64,000 nucleotides of DNA from Erysipelotrichaceae bacterium. GTDB lineage: Bacteria; Bacillota_I; Bacilli_A; Erysipelotrichales; Erysipelotrichaceae. The translations under genes were made by a program, and so were the position numbers. Position 1 is the first letter of the stretch. Each line of letters opens with the position of its first letter. Below the pieces are notes generated by a model. That model was given only the letters and a program-made list of their open reading frames with translations. It was not told the origin of the DNA and searched no databases. The stretch is taken from NCBI GenBank assembly GCA_017405675.1, contig JAFRAB010000043.1:1-64000 (forward strand), read 5' to 3'. Below, piece after piece: positions 1 to 7,093 of the stretch.

Positions 1-3
1 ATA

Positions 4-55
4 AAAACCTCCTATCTATAACTGATTGTATGAGTCAATTATAAATGGAGGTTTT
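4..55 (-). terminator. Putative terminator of the ABC export operon
   Basis: A 9-base inverted repeat (AAAACCTCC at 4-12, GGAGGTTTT at 47-55) lies just past the stop codon of the truncated permease. On the minus strand the second arm runs into a T-rich tail. The loop is long (34 nt), which weakens the call. Symmetric T/A flanks could let it serve both strands. Confidence 0.45.
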
Positions 56-94
56 CTTATTCCTTAACAAATCGTGTGGTCATTTTACCCCACA

Positions 95-580
95 CTATTT
101 ATTAAGCTCTCCCCACATACACAGAAAATGTAATGTATCTCTTATTTCGCTGCCGGTTTCAGGTTTGCCGAATTCCAGATAGCTGTTATAGCCGAGTACA
201 GCCTGAGAGGCATTGTAAAGACTGTCACAGCGGTCAAAAAAGCCACCCTGTTCAAACGAAAAACTGAAAAGTTCATCCAGACAGCTGTCACAGCTGACGA
301 TCTTCAGTTTCCCATATTCACTGCTGCAGAATTCACTGATATTTTTTATACCATACTCCCGGGCAAAATCACTGTCCCAGTTATCAGAAACGAATTCATC
401 ATTTATTATTTCCAGCATTGTAACGTTCAGACCCATGCCGTTCATTCGTGAAACAATGTAATAAACAGCAGTATCAGAGAGAATATTAACCGTTAGCAGC
501 AGGAATATGGACATTGAGGTTGCCATGACACTCAGGTAATGCCGTTTACGATGGTAAAAGATCTCTTTCAGCAACCACAT
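95..580 (-). CDS. Truncated FtsX/MacB-type ABC transporter permease
   Basis: 161 aa. The N-terminus has a short basic cytoplasmic stretch followed by one hydrophobic segment (about residues 17-40) and then an extracytoplasmic region with a Cys-X2-Cys (about 97-100). This is the layout of the first part of a MacB/FtsX-family permease, in which one membrane segment precedes a periplasmic-core domain. The three C-terminal membrane segments that normally follow are missing. The frame ends in two stop codons and only about 40 bases and a hairpin follow, so no continuation exists in another frame. Its start overlaps the end of the ATPase gene by 35 bases, as in an operon. Either a decayed permease or an unusual single-span partner; decay is more likely. 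Confidence 0.6.
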   Translation of the reverse strand: MWLLKEIFYHRKRHYLSVMATSMSIFLLLTVNILSDTAVYYIVSRMNGMGLNVTMLEIINDEFVSDNWDSDFAREYGIKNISEFCSSEYGKLKIVSCDSCLDELFSFSFEQGGFFDRCDSLYNASQAVLGYNSYLEFGKPETGSEIRDTLHFLCMWGELNK

Positions 581-1223
581 GTCCGTTCTCCATTACTGCT
601 ATCCTTCTGGCTTGTCTGGCCAGTGAAATGTCATGCGTAACCATGATGACAGTCAGTCCCTGGCTGTTCATTTTTCTAAGGAATCCCACTATCTTGCGAC
701 CGTTATGTACGTCAAGTGCTTCGGTTGGTTCATCAGCCAGAACAGTTCTGACATCTCTTAACAGTGTTCTTGCTATGGCTACTCTCTGTTTCTGACCTCC
801 TGAAAGCTGATGAGGATATTTACTGCCGATATCCCCTGTTTCCAGGGACTTAAGCGTATCGTCAATGGTGTTTTTCGTGAGCTGAGCATGACTGTATCGT
901 GATGGCAAAGCTATGTTTTCGTAAACATTGAGAAATGGCAGCAGATGATATTCCTGAAATACCGTTCCGATTTCATGACGGCAGAAAGCCGTCTTTTTCC
1001 GACGGTCAAAACTGCCGACATTCTTCCCGTCATACATGTATATTCCCGAATCAAAGTCATCATAACAGGCCAGAACATTTAACAGAGTTGTCTTGCCGCT
1101 GCCGCTGTGTCCCACCACTGCCAGAAAATCGCCGTCTCTGATTTCCAGACTGAGATTATCCAGAGCCTTTATATTCTGTGATCCCGCACGGTAGCTCTTG
1201 CAGATGTTTGTCAGTTTAATCAT
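546..1223 (-). CDS. ABC transporter ATP-binding protein (MacB/LolD type)
   Basis: 225 aa. Powers an ABC exporter of the MacB/LolD (FtsX-linked) class. Walker A GHSGSGKT is near residue 38, the signature LSGGQKQR near 140, Walker B with the ADEPTEALD stretch near 160, and the switch His in MVTHD near 195. The usual ADEPTGNLD reads ADEPTEALD here. The ATG at 1223 is preferred because it starts MIKLTNICKSY, the family's normal N-terminus, and has GGCGGTG just upstream; a longer in-frame start at 1247 would extend into the adaptor gene. It overlaps the adaptor stop by 8 bases. Cargo cannot be told from sequence. Confidence 0.88.
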   Translation of the reverse strand: MIKLTNICKSYRAGSQNIKALDNLSLEIRDGDFLAVVGHSGSGKTTLLNVLACYDDFDSGIYMYDGKNVGSFDRRKKTAFCRHEIGTVFQEYHLLPFLNVYENIALPSRYSHAQLTKNTIDDTLKSLETGDIGSKYPHQLSGGQKQRVAIARTLLRDVRTVLADEPTEALDVHNGRKIVGFLRKMNSQGLTVIMVTHDISLARQARRIAVMENGHVVAERDLLPS

Positions 1224-2028
1224 GCAGCACCGCCTTAAGATCATCATTCATGATGCATACCTTTCTGTTTTCCAGTCCGGCACCACCTATTACTGCCGTA
1301 CTGTCATCAGCCATAAGCACATCAATGTTTATGCGGTATTTCTCAGGATGATCCATGTCTTTGATCCAGTCAGCATCAAGCAGATAACATCCGTCAGTAT
1401 CTTCCATAACAGCTCTGCGGTCTACTTTGAGAACATTAGTGACTGTTTCAAGAGGTATTATCAGATTACCCTGCCGGTTAAGCTTGAGGTTTTCCTGCTT
1501 ATCCGGTTCAAGCATTACCTGATAAACTGTCTGACCCGCTCTTTTTTCTCCCCTCTCCTTTCTGGAAATTATCTTTGCTGAATAATCATCACTGCCATAT
1601 TCAAACAGACATTCAGTATCGTCTTTCAAGAGATCGAACTTATCTGCAGGCAGATAACATATCAGCCTGTAATCTAGATCACAGACTGTCACTCTGCTGC
1701 CTGACAGTTCTGTGATGTATCCGCTCACTGTACTTTTCAGATCTGTTTTTCTGTTCTCACTGTTAAGATATGTTAACAGCACTTCATCGGAATTGATGAA
1801 ATCATTGACTTCATGACTGCAGTCCGCAATCAGCCCATTGAAATAGTAATAATGATTTACACCTGTTATTGTGGCGTTGGTTCGGTATTCCTGTCTGAAC
1901 GATCCTTTTTCAACACTAGTAAAGGAGACATTATCAGCAATCAGAGAACCGCCTATCTTCAGCAGCCGAAACACAGCCATAAGAACGATCAGGAAAAAAA
2001 ACAGAACAAAAACATACCTTTTCTTCAT
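1216..2028 (-). CDS. HlyD/MacA-like membrane-fusion adaptor of an ABC exporter
   Basis: 270 aa. One N-terminal membrane anchor (about residues 5-25) then a beta-rich extracytoplasmic part. The pattern of a short hairpin domain with STVSGYITEL-like text and a later barrel (LKLNRQGNLIIPLETV) resembles the barrel-sandwich proteins that pair with MacB ATPases in Gram-positives. First gene of a three-gene operon with the ATPase and truncated permease. The ATG at 2028 follows a strong AGGAGG. Family assignment is from overall layout, not a diagnostic motif. Confidence 0.6.
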   Translation of the reverse strand: MKKRYVFVLFFFLIVLMAVFRLLKIGGSLIADNVSFTSVEKGSFRQEYRTNATITGVNHYYYFNGLIADCSHEVNDFINSDEVLLTYLNSENRKTDLKSTVSGYITELSGSRVTVCDLDYRLICYLPADKFDLLKDDTECLFEYGSDDYSAKIISRKERGEKRAGQTVYQVMLEPDKQENLKLNRQGNLIIPLETVTNVLKVDRRAVMEDTDGCYLLDADWIKDMDHPEKYRINIDVLMADDSTAVIGGAGLENRKVCIMNDDLKAVLHD

Positions 2029-2359
2029 AATGCCTCCTTCAATACTCCATATTAAATGACACTCATTTTTCCTAAATAAATGGAATATTTCATGAAACAA
2101 GATGATAATAGAATTGAAGAGGTCATTACACTAATAGATTAACGGGGTACTCAGCATTATCATACTGATGTTGATGAAATCATTAATGTGAGATGAGAGA
2201 TGAAACACAAAATATTATATGATCCTGAATGTCAGTGTGACCTGAAGTGCCGCAATATTCTGTAATTGTTTTTTCAGTCACTACGCATACGTCAGTATAA
2301 TAAAAAAACTGAATGTGAATTCAGGTTTTTGTGATGCAAAGAAAAAATGCCTTTCGGCA
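2029..2359. other. Intergenic region with a decayed open frame and two terminator hairpins
   Basis: 331 bases without a confident gene. On the plus strand one frame from the ATG at 2092 runs to the TAA at 2263-2265, broken by two stops (2140-2142 and 2194-2196), and its last part from the ATG at 2200 encodes 21 residues with three cysteines. No good ribosome binding site precedes either ATG. The right half holds the terminator hairpins at 2309-2325 and 2346-2361. I take the frame to be a gene remnant or chance. Confidence 0.3.
2303..2330. terminator. Bidirectional hairpin with T tracts on both sides
   Basis: CTGAAT-GTGA-ATTCAG stem flanked by seven A on the left and five T on the right, so it can end transcription from either strand. 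It lies downstream of yitT on the minus strand, behind that gene's own terminator, and after the decayed frame on the plus strand. Confidence 0.5.
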
Positions 2360-2361
2360 TT
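2342..2361 (-). terminator. Intrinsic terminator of the yitT operon
   Basis: On the minus strand AATGCC-GAAA-GGCATT is followed by a T tract. The stem begins inside the yitT stop codon. The GAAA tetraloop makes this a strong hairpin. Confidence 0.75.
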
Positions 2362-3223
2362 AGAATGGTTTCTGGCGGAAATTACCGACAACCTTATGTG
2401 AATCCATGATGTTGACAAAGGCTTTCGGGTCTATTTCCATTATTGTCCTGGTGAGAATGTCTTCCTCATATTTGCCGCAGACAGTATACAGAACGGTCTT
2501 GGTCTCATGAGTGTAGCTGCCCTTTCCTTCAAATTTGGTAACGGAATGATGCAGTACATCAAATACGGACTGGATGATCTCCTCAGGTTTTTCCGTAATA
2601 ATGATAAAGGTTGAACGTCTGTAGCGGTTGTCATAACGGTCTACGACCTGCGTGCATACAAACTGGAAGATGATTGAATACAATGCTGATTCCCAGTTGA
2701 AGAACAGACCTGACAGTGACAGTAACAGGGCATTAAGCACCAGTACGGCATTCCACATCGATTTCTGGTATTTTCTTGAGAAATATATTGCCCAGAAATG
2801 AGTGCCTCCACCGCATCCCCCTGCTTCCAGAATCAGTGCATCAGAGATGCCTGTTAACAGACCGCCAAACACGGCTATTAACAGCAGGTCATCCGTTATG
2901 TCCATCTTCGGGAACACACCGACAAGGGCACTGGTCAGCACGACATCGATCAGTGAAATAAAAGTAAATCTTTTTCCCAGGGTCTTGTAAATGACTATGA
3001 TACCGGGAATATTGAGCAGCATGTATAACAATCCATATTGAAGTGTGAAAGGAAGATATCTTCCGGAAAGACGTTCAATGAGAATTGCCATACCTGAAAT
3101 ACCGCCAGGTGTAAGATTTCCGGCATTCACAAAAACCTTCAGGTTGAAGGCAGCAACAACACCTGACAATATTGCCAGAACGAAATTTCTTAAAGTTATT
3201 TTTTCGCTGTTAACGTTATCCAT
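2360..3223 (-). CDS. YitT family membrane protein (DUF2179 C-terminal domain)
   Basis: 287 aa. Five or so hydrophobic segments in the first 200 residues (starting at NFVLAILSGVVAAFNLKVF) with the glycine-rich NAGNLTPGGISG motif, then a soluble C-terminal domain (about 200-287) of the DUF2179 type. These proteins are common in Bacillota and their function is unknown. The ATG at 3223 is chosen; a GTG at 3232 inside the end of the RidA gene is an alternative. The RidA stop lies one base upstream, so translation is probably coupled. Ends in a strong terminator. Confidence 0.85.
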   Translation of the reverse strand: MDNVNSEKITLRNFVLAILSGVVAAFNLKVFVNAGNLTPGGISGMAILIERLSGRYLPFTLQYGLLYMLLNIPGIIVIYKTLGKRFTFISLIDVVLTSALVGVFPKMDITDDLLLIAVFGGLLTGISDALILEAGGCGGGTHFWAIYFSRKYQKSMWNAVLVLNALLLSLSGLFFNWESALYSIIFQFVCTQVVDRYDNRYRRSTFIIITEKPEEIIQSVFDVLHHSVTKFEGKGSYTHETKTVLYTVCGKYEEDILTRTIMEIDPKAFVNIMDSHKVVGNFRQKPF

Positions 3224-3224
3224 C

Positions 3225-3665
3225 TTAATCACAGCCCTGACAGCCGGAACAGTTCTGAGAGCAGCTCTGCTGTTCGTATCTTAAGGTATCGATAACCAGA
3301 CATTCGATTTCAACTTCAGCGCCTTTTGGCAAAGCACCGACCTGAACACAGCTTCTGGCTGGATATGGATCATCAAAATACTGAGCATATACTTCATTCA
3401 TAGCTGCAAAATTGCCCATGTCTGTCAGGAAAACAGTTGTCTTGACAACATGTCTGGTCTCCAGACCCATTTCGTCAAGAATCGTAATGATGTTCTGCAT
3501 TACCTGATGAGTCTGCTTCCCGATGTCACCCTGAACCAGATCATTTGTTACAGGATCTACAGGGATCTGTCCTGACAGATAAACAAAATCTCCCAGCTTA
3601 ACGGCTGGAGAATAAGGTCCGATAGCCTTAGGACCATTTGCAGGCTTGATTGCTTTTGTAAACAT
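3225..3665 (-). CDS. ridA: RidA family enamine/imine deaminase with a cysteine-rich tail
   Basis: 146 aa. RidA proteins hydrolyse reactive enamines/imines formed by PLP enzymes, mainly 2-aminoacrylate. Family text is clear: GPYSPAVKLGDFVYLSGQIP near residue 20, the long helix with MQNIITILDEMG, then VKTTVFLTDMGNF and the PARSCVQVGALPKGAEVEIE stretch holding the active-site Arg. Normal RidA proteins end just after the EIECL strand; here the last 15 or so residues add four cysteines (SCSQNCSGCQGCD), a possible metal or redox site. The ATG at 3665 follows AGGTGAT and is preferred over a GTG at 3674. In operon with yitT. Confidence 0.9.
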   Translation of the reverse strand: MFTKAIKPANGPKAIGPYSPAVKLGDFVYLSGQIPVDPVTNDLVQGDIGKQTHQVMQNIITILDEMGLETRHVVKTTVFLTDMGNFAAMNEVYAQYFDDPYPARSCVQVGALPKGAEVEIECLVIDTLRYEQQSCSQNCSGCQGCD

Positions 3666-3670
3666 ATTTA

Positions 3671-3835
3671 TCACCTATTTTTCTTATCTTTCTTCAAACT
3701 GTAATAATCAGCTTCTTCACGCAGATGCTTAGCTGTTGAACGCAGGGAAATCAGATGAAAACAGAAGCCTATCATGGCTGCCACTGCTACCAGAATCGTA
3801 AATATGGATATGTAGTCATTGGTATTTTCAAGCAT
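3671..3835 (-). CDS. Small single-span membrane protein
   Basis: 54 aa, with no recognised family. It has a short polar N-terminus (MLENTNDY), one hydrophobic helix at about residues 9-31, and a basic, lysine-rich cytoplasmic tail ending KKDKKNR. A GGGAGTG binding site lies 7 bases before the ATG, and a perfect extended -10 box (TGATATAAT, 3859-3867) lies upstream. Its TGA stop overlaps the ribosome binding site of ridA, so the two are likely co-transcribed and translationally coupled. Well supported as a real gene by signals and spacing; function unknown. Confidence 0.75.
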   Translation of the reverse strand: MLENTNDYISIFTILVAVAAMIGFCFHLISLRSTAKHLREEADYYSLKKDKKNR

Positions 3836-3858
3836 GTTTTTTCACTCCCTGTTTTTGT

Positions 3859-3867
3859 ATTATATCA
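3859..3867 (-). promoter_or_regulatory. Extended -10 promoter for the small protein-ridA-yitT operon
   Basis: TGATATAAT on the minus strand, 24 bases before the ATG at 3835. No convincing -35 box is seen at the right distance. The same nine bases recur at 33821-33829, 33842-33850 and 56637-56645. Confidence 0.65.
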
Positions 3868-3884
3868 TAACCTTAAATTTCAGG

Positions 3885-4415
3885 TTAATCAACTTCAGGC
3901 CAGTCATTCCTTTCCAGGAAATCACTGCCCTTTATTACTTCATCATTAGACAGTCCCGGATAACCCAGCTGTCTTAAAACTTCATATGTCATTATAGCCA
4001 CACAGTTTGACAGATTCAGACTTCTCGCATCAGCTTTCATCGGCAGCCTGATACAGGTATCAAGATGATCCTTTAAAATGTATTTGCCGATGCCCGTTGA
4101 TTCTCTGCCAAAGACAAGATATATGTCTCCCTGGCAGACTGTGAAGTCAAACTGGTCAGGCGCTTTATGTCCGTATCTGGTCAGGAAGAATATGTTTTCC
4201 GGATGTTCCGTTTCCATGAAATCGGTCCAGTTCAGATGTTCTCTGATATCTGTCAGTTCAACATAATCCATTCCTGCTCTTTTAAGATGTTTCTCATCCA
4301 AAACAAAGCCATATGGTTTGATCAGATGAACGATACTGCCTGTCGCCATGGCCGTTCTGATGACATTACCGGTATTTGGGGGTATTTCAGGCTGATAAAG
4401 AACAAGATGTATCAT
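3885..4415 (-). CDS. trmL: tRNA (cytidine(34)-2'-O)-methyltransferase
   Basis: 176 aa, the usual length for TrmL, a SPOUT-class enzyme that adds a 2'-O-methyl to the wobble base of certain tRNAs using SAM. The start LYQPEIPPNTGNVIRTA is the family's signature; the knot motifs LVFGRESTGI and IRLPMKADARSLNLSN lie near residues 97 and 125. Its ATG overlaps the stop of the upstream membrane gene (ATGA), with AAGGTGGAAGG as binding site. Function by family is secure. Confidence 0.93.
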   Translation of the reverse strand: MIHLVLYQPEIPPNTGNVIRTAMATGSIVHLIKPYGFVLDEKHLKRAGMDYVELTDIREHLNWTDFMETEHPENIFFLTRYGHKAPDQFDFTVCQGDIYLVFGRESTGIGKYILKDHLDTCIRLPMKADARSLNLSNCVAIMTYEVLRQLGYPGLSNDEVIKGSDFLERNDWPEVD

Positions 4416-5065
4416 CCTTCCACCTTCTTCAGTCTTTTTTTCTCACTGATTATCAAGGCCAGACACAATCCTACCAGCAGCACTACTATGGCAATGGCAC
4501 AGTTGCGGAAATACTCTTCCGGCAGAACGTTGATGATCTCATCATCACGCGGCGAGAATATCCAGTTCGTCTTGCCCGGGAAAAACACCTTATGGAACAT
4601 GACAAAGAAACGGCTGAAATCAATGGCACCCAGAATGCCCAGCATTATGAAGAAGACCAGCGTATAGACACCGGCATAGAATTCAGCCGTGTGCCCTTTT
4701 ATCGTATACGGTAGCTTTTTTCTTTTCATGATGGAAGTAATGATTACTCCGGCAAGCCCGACTCCGCATACAATGAAGTCAATTCTGAACAGCTTGGCAA
4801 CATCATCAAAATGCATCCTGCCGTTTTCTGACCATTTCATATCACCTGTTTTGAATTCACCGCCATACAGACAGTAATCCAGCATGTCATCGTATGCTTC
4901 CCTGATCTGAGTCTCACTGTATCCGCTGTAAGTTTCCAGCTGATACGGTTTTATATGAGCATAGTAAAACGGACGGCACAGAATGGGAATGGCTATTGAA
5001 ACAGCTATCACGAATGCCATCCAGCTGACACATGAAGCATAAAACAGCCCTTTTTCCTTATTCAT
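4412..5065 (-). CDS. TIGR01906 (DUF1461) family integral membrane protein
   Basis: 217 aa. Four hydrophobic segments: about residues 10-30, then near 100, 130 and 185, with a large polar loop after the first. That loop holds the YSGYSETQIREAYDDMLDYCLYGGEF-like stretch typical of this family, whose function is not known. The ATG at 5065 has GAGG at good distance; an ATG two codons upstream at 5071 sits too close to it. It overlaps the rdgB end and the trmL start, so it is one link of a tight operon. Confidence 0.75.
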   Translation of the reverse strand: MNKEKGLFYASCVSWMAFVIAVSIAIPILCRPFYYAHIKPYQLETYSGYSETQIREAYDDMLDYCLYGGEFKTGDMKWSENGRMHFDDVAKLFRIDFIVCGVGLAGVIITSIMKRKKLPYTIKGHTAEFYAGVYTLVFFIMLGILGAIDFSRFFVMFHKVFFPGKTNWIFSPRDDEIINVLPEEYFRNCAIAIVVLLVGLCLALIISEKKRLKKVEG

Positions 5066-5648
5066 CACCATATTCCTCTTTCAGAAAAGCAATAAGTTTT
5101 CTGGTTGCCTGGCCGCGATGAGAAATAGCGTTTTTCTCTTCCGGTTTCAGCTGTGCACTGGTTTTGCCTAATTCAGGAAGCATGAAAATAGGATCATATC
5201 CGAATCCGTTTGAACCAGCAGGTTCAAACGCTATTTCACCTTCCATTATTCCCTCAAACACATGAGGATCACCGTTATGGTCAATCAGAGCAATGGCACA
5301 TGTAAACCAGGCAAAACGGTCATCAGAATCCTTTAGCCTTTCTATCAGATTACGGTTCTTTTCCGGATAATCATGTCCTTCCATGTAACGGGCTGAATAG
5401 ATACCCGGTTCATTGTTCAGAGCTCTGATCGATAAACCTGAATCGTCAGCTATGGAAATCATGGCAACATGATCATAAACACCCCTGGCTTTGATCAGGG
5501 CATTTTCCGCAAAAGTCGTTCCGTCTTCAACCGGTTCAATGTAATCTGTCAGTTCACTGGTATCATGCACGGTAAAACCCAATGGTTCCAGCATTTCCTT
5601 ATATTCTCTGACTTTATTCTTATTGCCTGTCGCAATCATAATATCCAT
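5058..5648 (-). CDS. rdgB: RdgB/HAM1 non-canonical purine NTP pyrophosphatase
   Basis: 196 aa. Hydrolyses dITP, ITP and XTP to keep damaged purines out of DNA and RNA. The N-terminal IMIATGNKNKVREY motif, the IADDSGLSI motif near residue 70, and GFGYDPIFMLPELGKTSAQL near 150 with SHRGQA near 178 are all present and intact. The ATG at 5648 is chosen since GAGGTG lies five bases before it; the GTG at 5657 falls within that site. First gene of the rdgB-membrane protein-trmL run. Confidence 0.94.
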   Translation of the reverse strand: MDIMIATGNKNKVREYKEMLEPLGFTVHDTSELTDYIEPVEDGTTFAENALIKARGVYDHVAMISIADDSGLSIRALNNEPGIYSARYMEGHDYPEKNRNLIERLKDSDDRFAWFTCAIALIDHNGDPHVFEGIMEGEIAFEPAGSNGFGYDPIFMLPELGKTSAQLKPEEKNAISHRGQATRKLIAFLKEEYGDE

Positions 5649-5730
5649 CTGACTCACCTCAAAATCTGTTAATTCATATAATATTCTACACTTCTTTTTC
5701 CCTAATGGATACTTTCATTATCCGGGTAAA

Positions 5731-5753
5731 GAAAAAACTGGATTTCTCCAGTT
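5731..5753 (-). terminator. Intrinsic terminator of infC-rpmI-rplT
   Basis: AACTGGA-GAAA-TCCAGTT on the minus strand followed by a T run, ten bases past the rplT stop. Confidence 0.85.
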
Positions 5754-5762
5754 GATTTTCTG

Positions 5763-6128
5763 TTAGGCGTTCTTTTCGATAGCCTTTTTAGCCTTGTCAC
5801 AGATTGTGGCAAAAGCCTTTGGATCATGAATAGCTAACTCAGAAAGCATCTTTCTGTTAATTTCAATCTTAGCTAATTTCAGACCATGAGTTAACTGTGA
5901 ATAGTTAATATCATTTGCATGTGCTGCTGCATTGATACGGGCAATCCATAATTTTCTCATTTCGCGCTTTAAGGTTCTTCTGTCTCTGTAAGCATACTTC
6001 AGTGAATGCATTACCTGCTCATGAGCTGTACGGTATAAAGCATGTTTTGAGCCGAAATAACCCTTGGCTAATTTTAATGTTCTCTTATGACGGTTACGTT
6101 TTACAACACCGCTAACTGATCTTGGCAT
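5763..6128 (-). CDS. rplT: 50S ribosomal protein L20
   Basis: 121 aa, usual length. Binds 23S rRNA early in 50S assembly and, in Bacillota, represses its own operon by binding the leader mRNA. The basic N-terminus [16 protein letters not shown] and the motif [14 protein letters not shown] near residue 60 are diagnostic. Third gene of infC-rpmI-rplT, with 13 bases to rpmI. Confidence 0.98.
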   Translation of the reverse strand: MPRSVSGVVKRNRHKRTLKLAKGYFGSKHALYRTAHEQVMHSLKYAYRDRRTLKREMRKLWIARINAAAHANDINYSQLTHGLKLAKIEINRKMLSELAIHDPKAFATICDKAKKAIEKNA

Positions 6129-6141
6129 TTCTTTTTACCTC

Positions 6142-6336
6142 CTAATTATGAAGCAGCTTCTTAATGCGCTTGTAATCGCTCTTATCAACCAGAGCCTGCT
6201 TTCTTAAATGGACCTTCTGTTTGTGGGTCTTTCTTGGAGCTAAGTGAGAAGTATAAGCATGACCTCTCTTAAGTTTGCCTGTGCCTGTTACTTTTACGCG
6301 CTTGGCTAATGCACGTTTTGTCTTCATTTTTGGCAT
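6142..6336 (-). CDS. rpmI: 50S ribosomal protein L35
   Basis: 64 aa, usual length, strongly basic. [20 protein letters not shown] and the [11 protein letters not shown] stretch are typical of L35. It has a GGAGGAG site before the ATG and sits between infC and rplT in the conserved order. Confidence 0.97.
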   Translation of the reverse strand: MPKMKTKRALAKRVKVTGTGKLKRGHAYTSHLAPRKTHKQKVHLRKQALVDKSDYKRIKKLLHN

Positions 6337-6354
6337 AAATTCAATCTCCTCCGT

Positions 6355-6879
6355 TTATTTCTTTATAGGTGATATAACACATGACAGTGTGTTGCCTTCC
6401 ATATTAGGCTGTTTTTCAACATTGCCAACTCCGCTTAAGGAAGCAAGGAAACTATCCATGACTTTCTTGCCAACATCCTGTCTGGTCATCATTCTGCCTC
6501 TGAAACGCATATCGATCTTAACCTTATTGCCTTCCTGTAACCACTTGGTTACCTGTTTGACCTTCGTGTCAAAATCGCCCACATCAATAACCGGTGACAG
6601 ACGTAAAGCTTTAACTTCCGTCACTTTCTGATTGCGTTTGGCTTCTTTGGCTTTCTTCTGCTGTTCAAAACGGTATTTGCCGTAATCGAGAATCTTGCAG
6701 ACAGGTGGCTGAGCCTGTGGTGCTACACAGACCAGGTCCAGATCGTAACTGTACGCTCTTTCCTGAGCATCTCTGCTTGACATGACTCCCAATGATTCAC
6801 CGGTCGGTGAAATAACCAGTACTTCTCTGAAGCGAATGCTTTCGTTGACTAAGTCGTCATTCTGATTTTTCTTTGCTAT
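6355..6879 (-). CDS. infC: Translation initiation factor IF-3, AUA start codon
   Basis: 174 aa when started at the ATA codon at 6879. IF-3 binds the 30S subunit and rejects wrong start codons. The N-domain (INDDLVNESIRFREVLVI-like) lies upstream of the first in-frame ATG (6792), so an ATG start would lose about 30 needed residues. The ATA follows AGGAGG by nine bases, the right spacing. Rare starts such as AUU or AUA in infC are known to let IF-3 limit its own synthesis. The linker VSPVIDVGDFD and the C-domain with VKIDMRFRGRMMTRQD are intact. An ATG-TAA pair lies between the binding site and the ATA. Confidence 0.93.
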   Translation of the reverse strand: MAKKNQNDDLVNESIRFREVLVISPTGESLGVMSSRDAQERAYSYDLDLVCVAPQAQPPVCKILDYGKYRFEQQKKAKEAKRNQKVTEVKALRLSPVIDVGDFDTKVKQVTKWLQEGNKVKIDMRFRGRMMTRQDVGKKVMDSFLASLSGVGNVEKQPNMEGNTLSCVISPIKK

Positions 6880-6901
6880 GTTACATTACCTCCTACAAAA
6901 G

Positions 6902-6925
6902 AAAAGTGGGTTTGCACCCACTAAA
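6902..6925 (-). promoter_or_regulatory. Attenuator hairpin in the infC leader (L20-leader-like)
   Basis: On the minus strand AGTGGGT-GCAA-ACCCACT is followed by TTTTCTTTT and then directly by the infC ribosome binding site. A terminator in this spot, about 110-130 bases after the predicted promoter, fits the L20-controlled attenuation known for infC-rpmI-rplT in Bacillota. The upstream leader (about 6930-7015) contains GC-rich inverted segments that could form the alternative fold. L20 control here is inferred from position, not shown. Confidence 0.65.
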
Positions 6926-7020
6926 CAATCACACAATTGATCGTAGCGTTTACCTATGTCCGTGAGGTCATCAGGTGAGAAGGGGTGCTTCTTCTTTCCA
7001 CAATTTCTTTTTGCTAGATT

Positions 7021-7049
7021 ATATTATCATACTGTTTCATTCCATGCAA
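7021..7049 (-). promoter_or_regulatory. Predicted promoter of infC-rpmI-rplT
   Basis: TTGCAT (rc of 7044-7049) and TAATAT (rc of 7021-7026) with 17-base spacing. The -35 overlaps one arm of a perfect 8-base inverted repeat (ATGCAATA 7044-7051, TATTGCAT 7063-7070) that could be an operator. Confidence 0.55.
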
Positions 7050-7093
7050 TACTTTTTACACTTATTGCATGTAGATTTTATTTATAAAACTTT

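Noticed and set aside
935..1141. 68-aa plus-strand frame inside the ABC ATPase gene
   Set aside because: Antisense to a gene with all ABC motifs, and no binding site.
1216..2100. Upstream start at 2100 for the adaptor gene
   Set aside because: The ATG at 2028 has AGGAGG just before it and starts the membrane anchor; the upstream part has no such site.
2200..2265. 21-aa cysteine-containing peptide on the plus strand
   Set aside because: No binding site and in line with a broken longer frame; kept only as a low-interest note.
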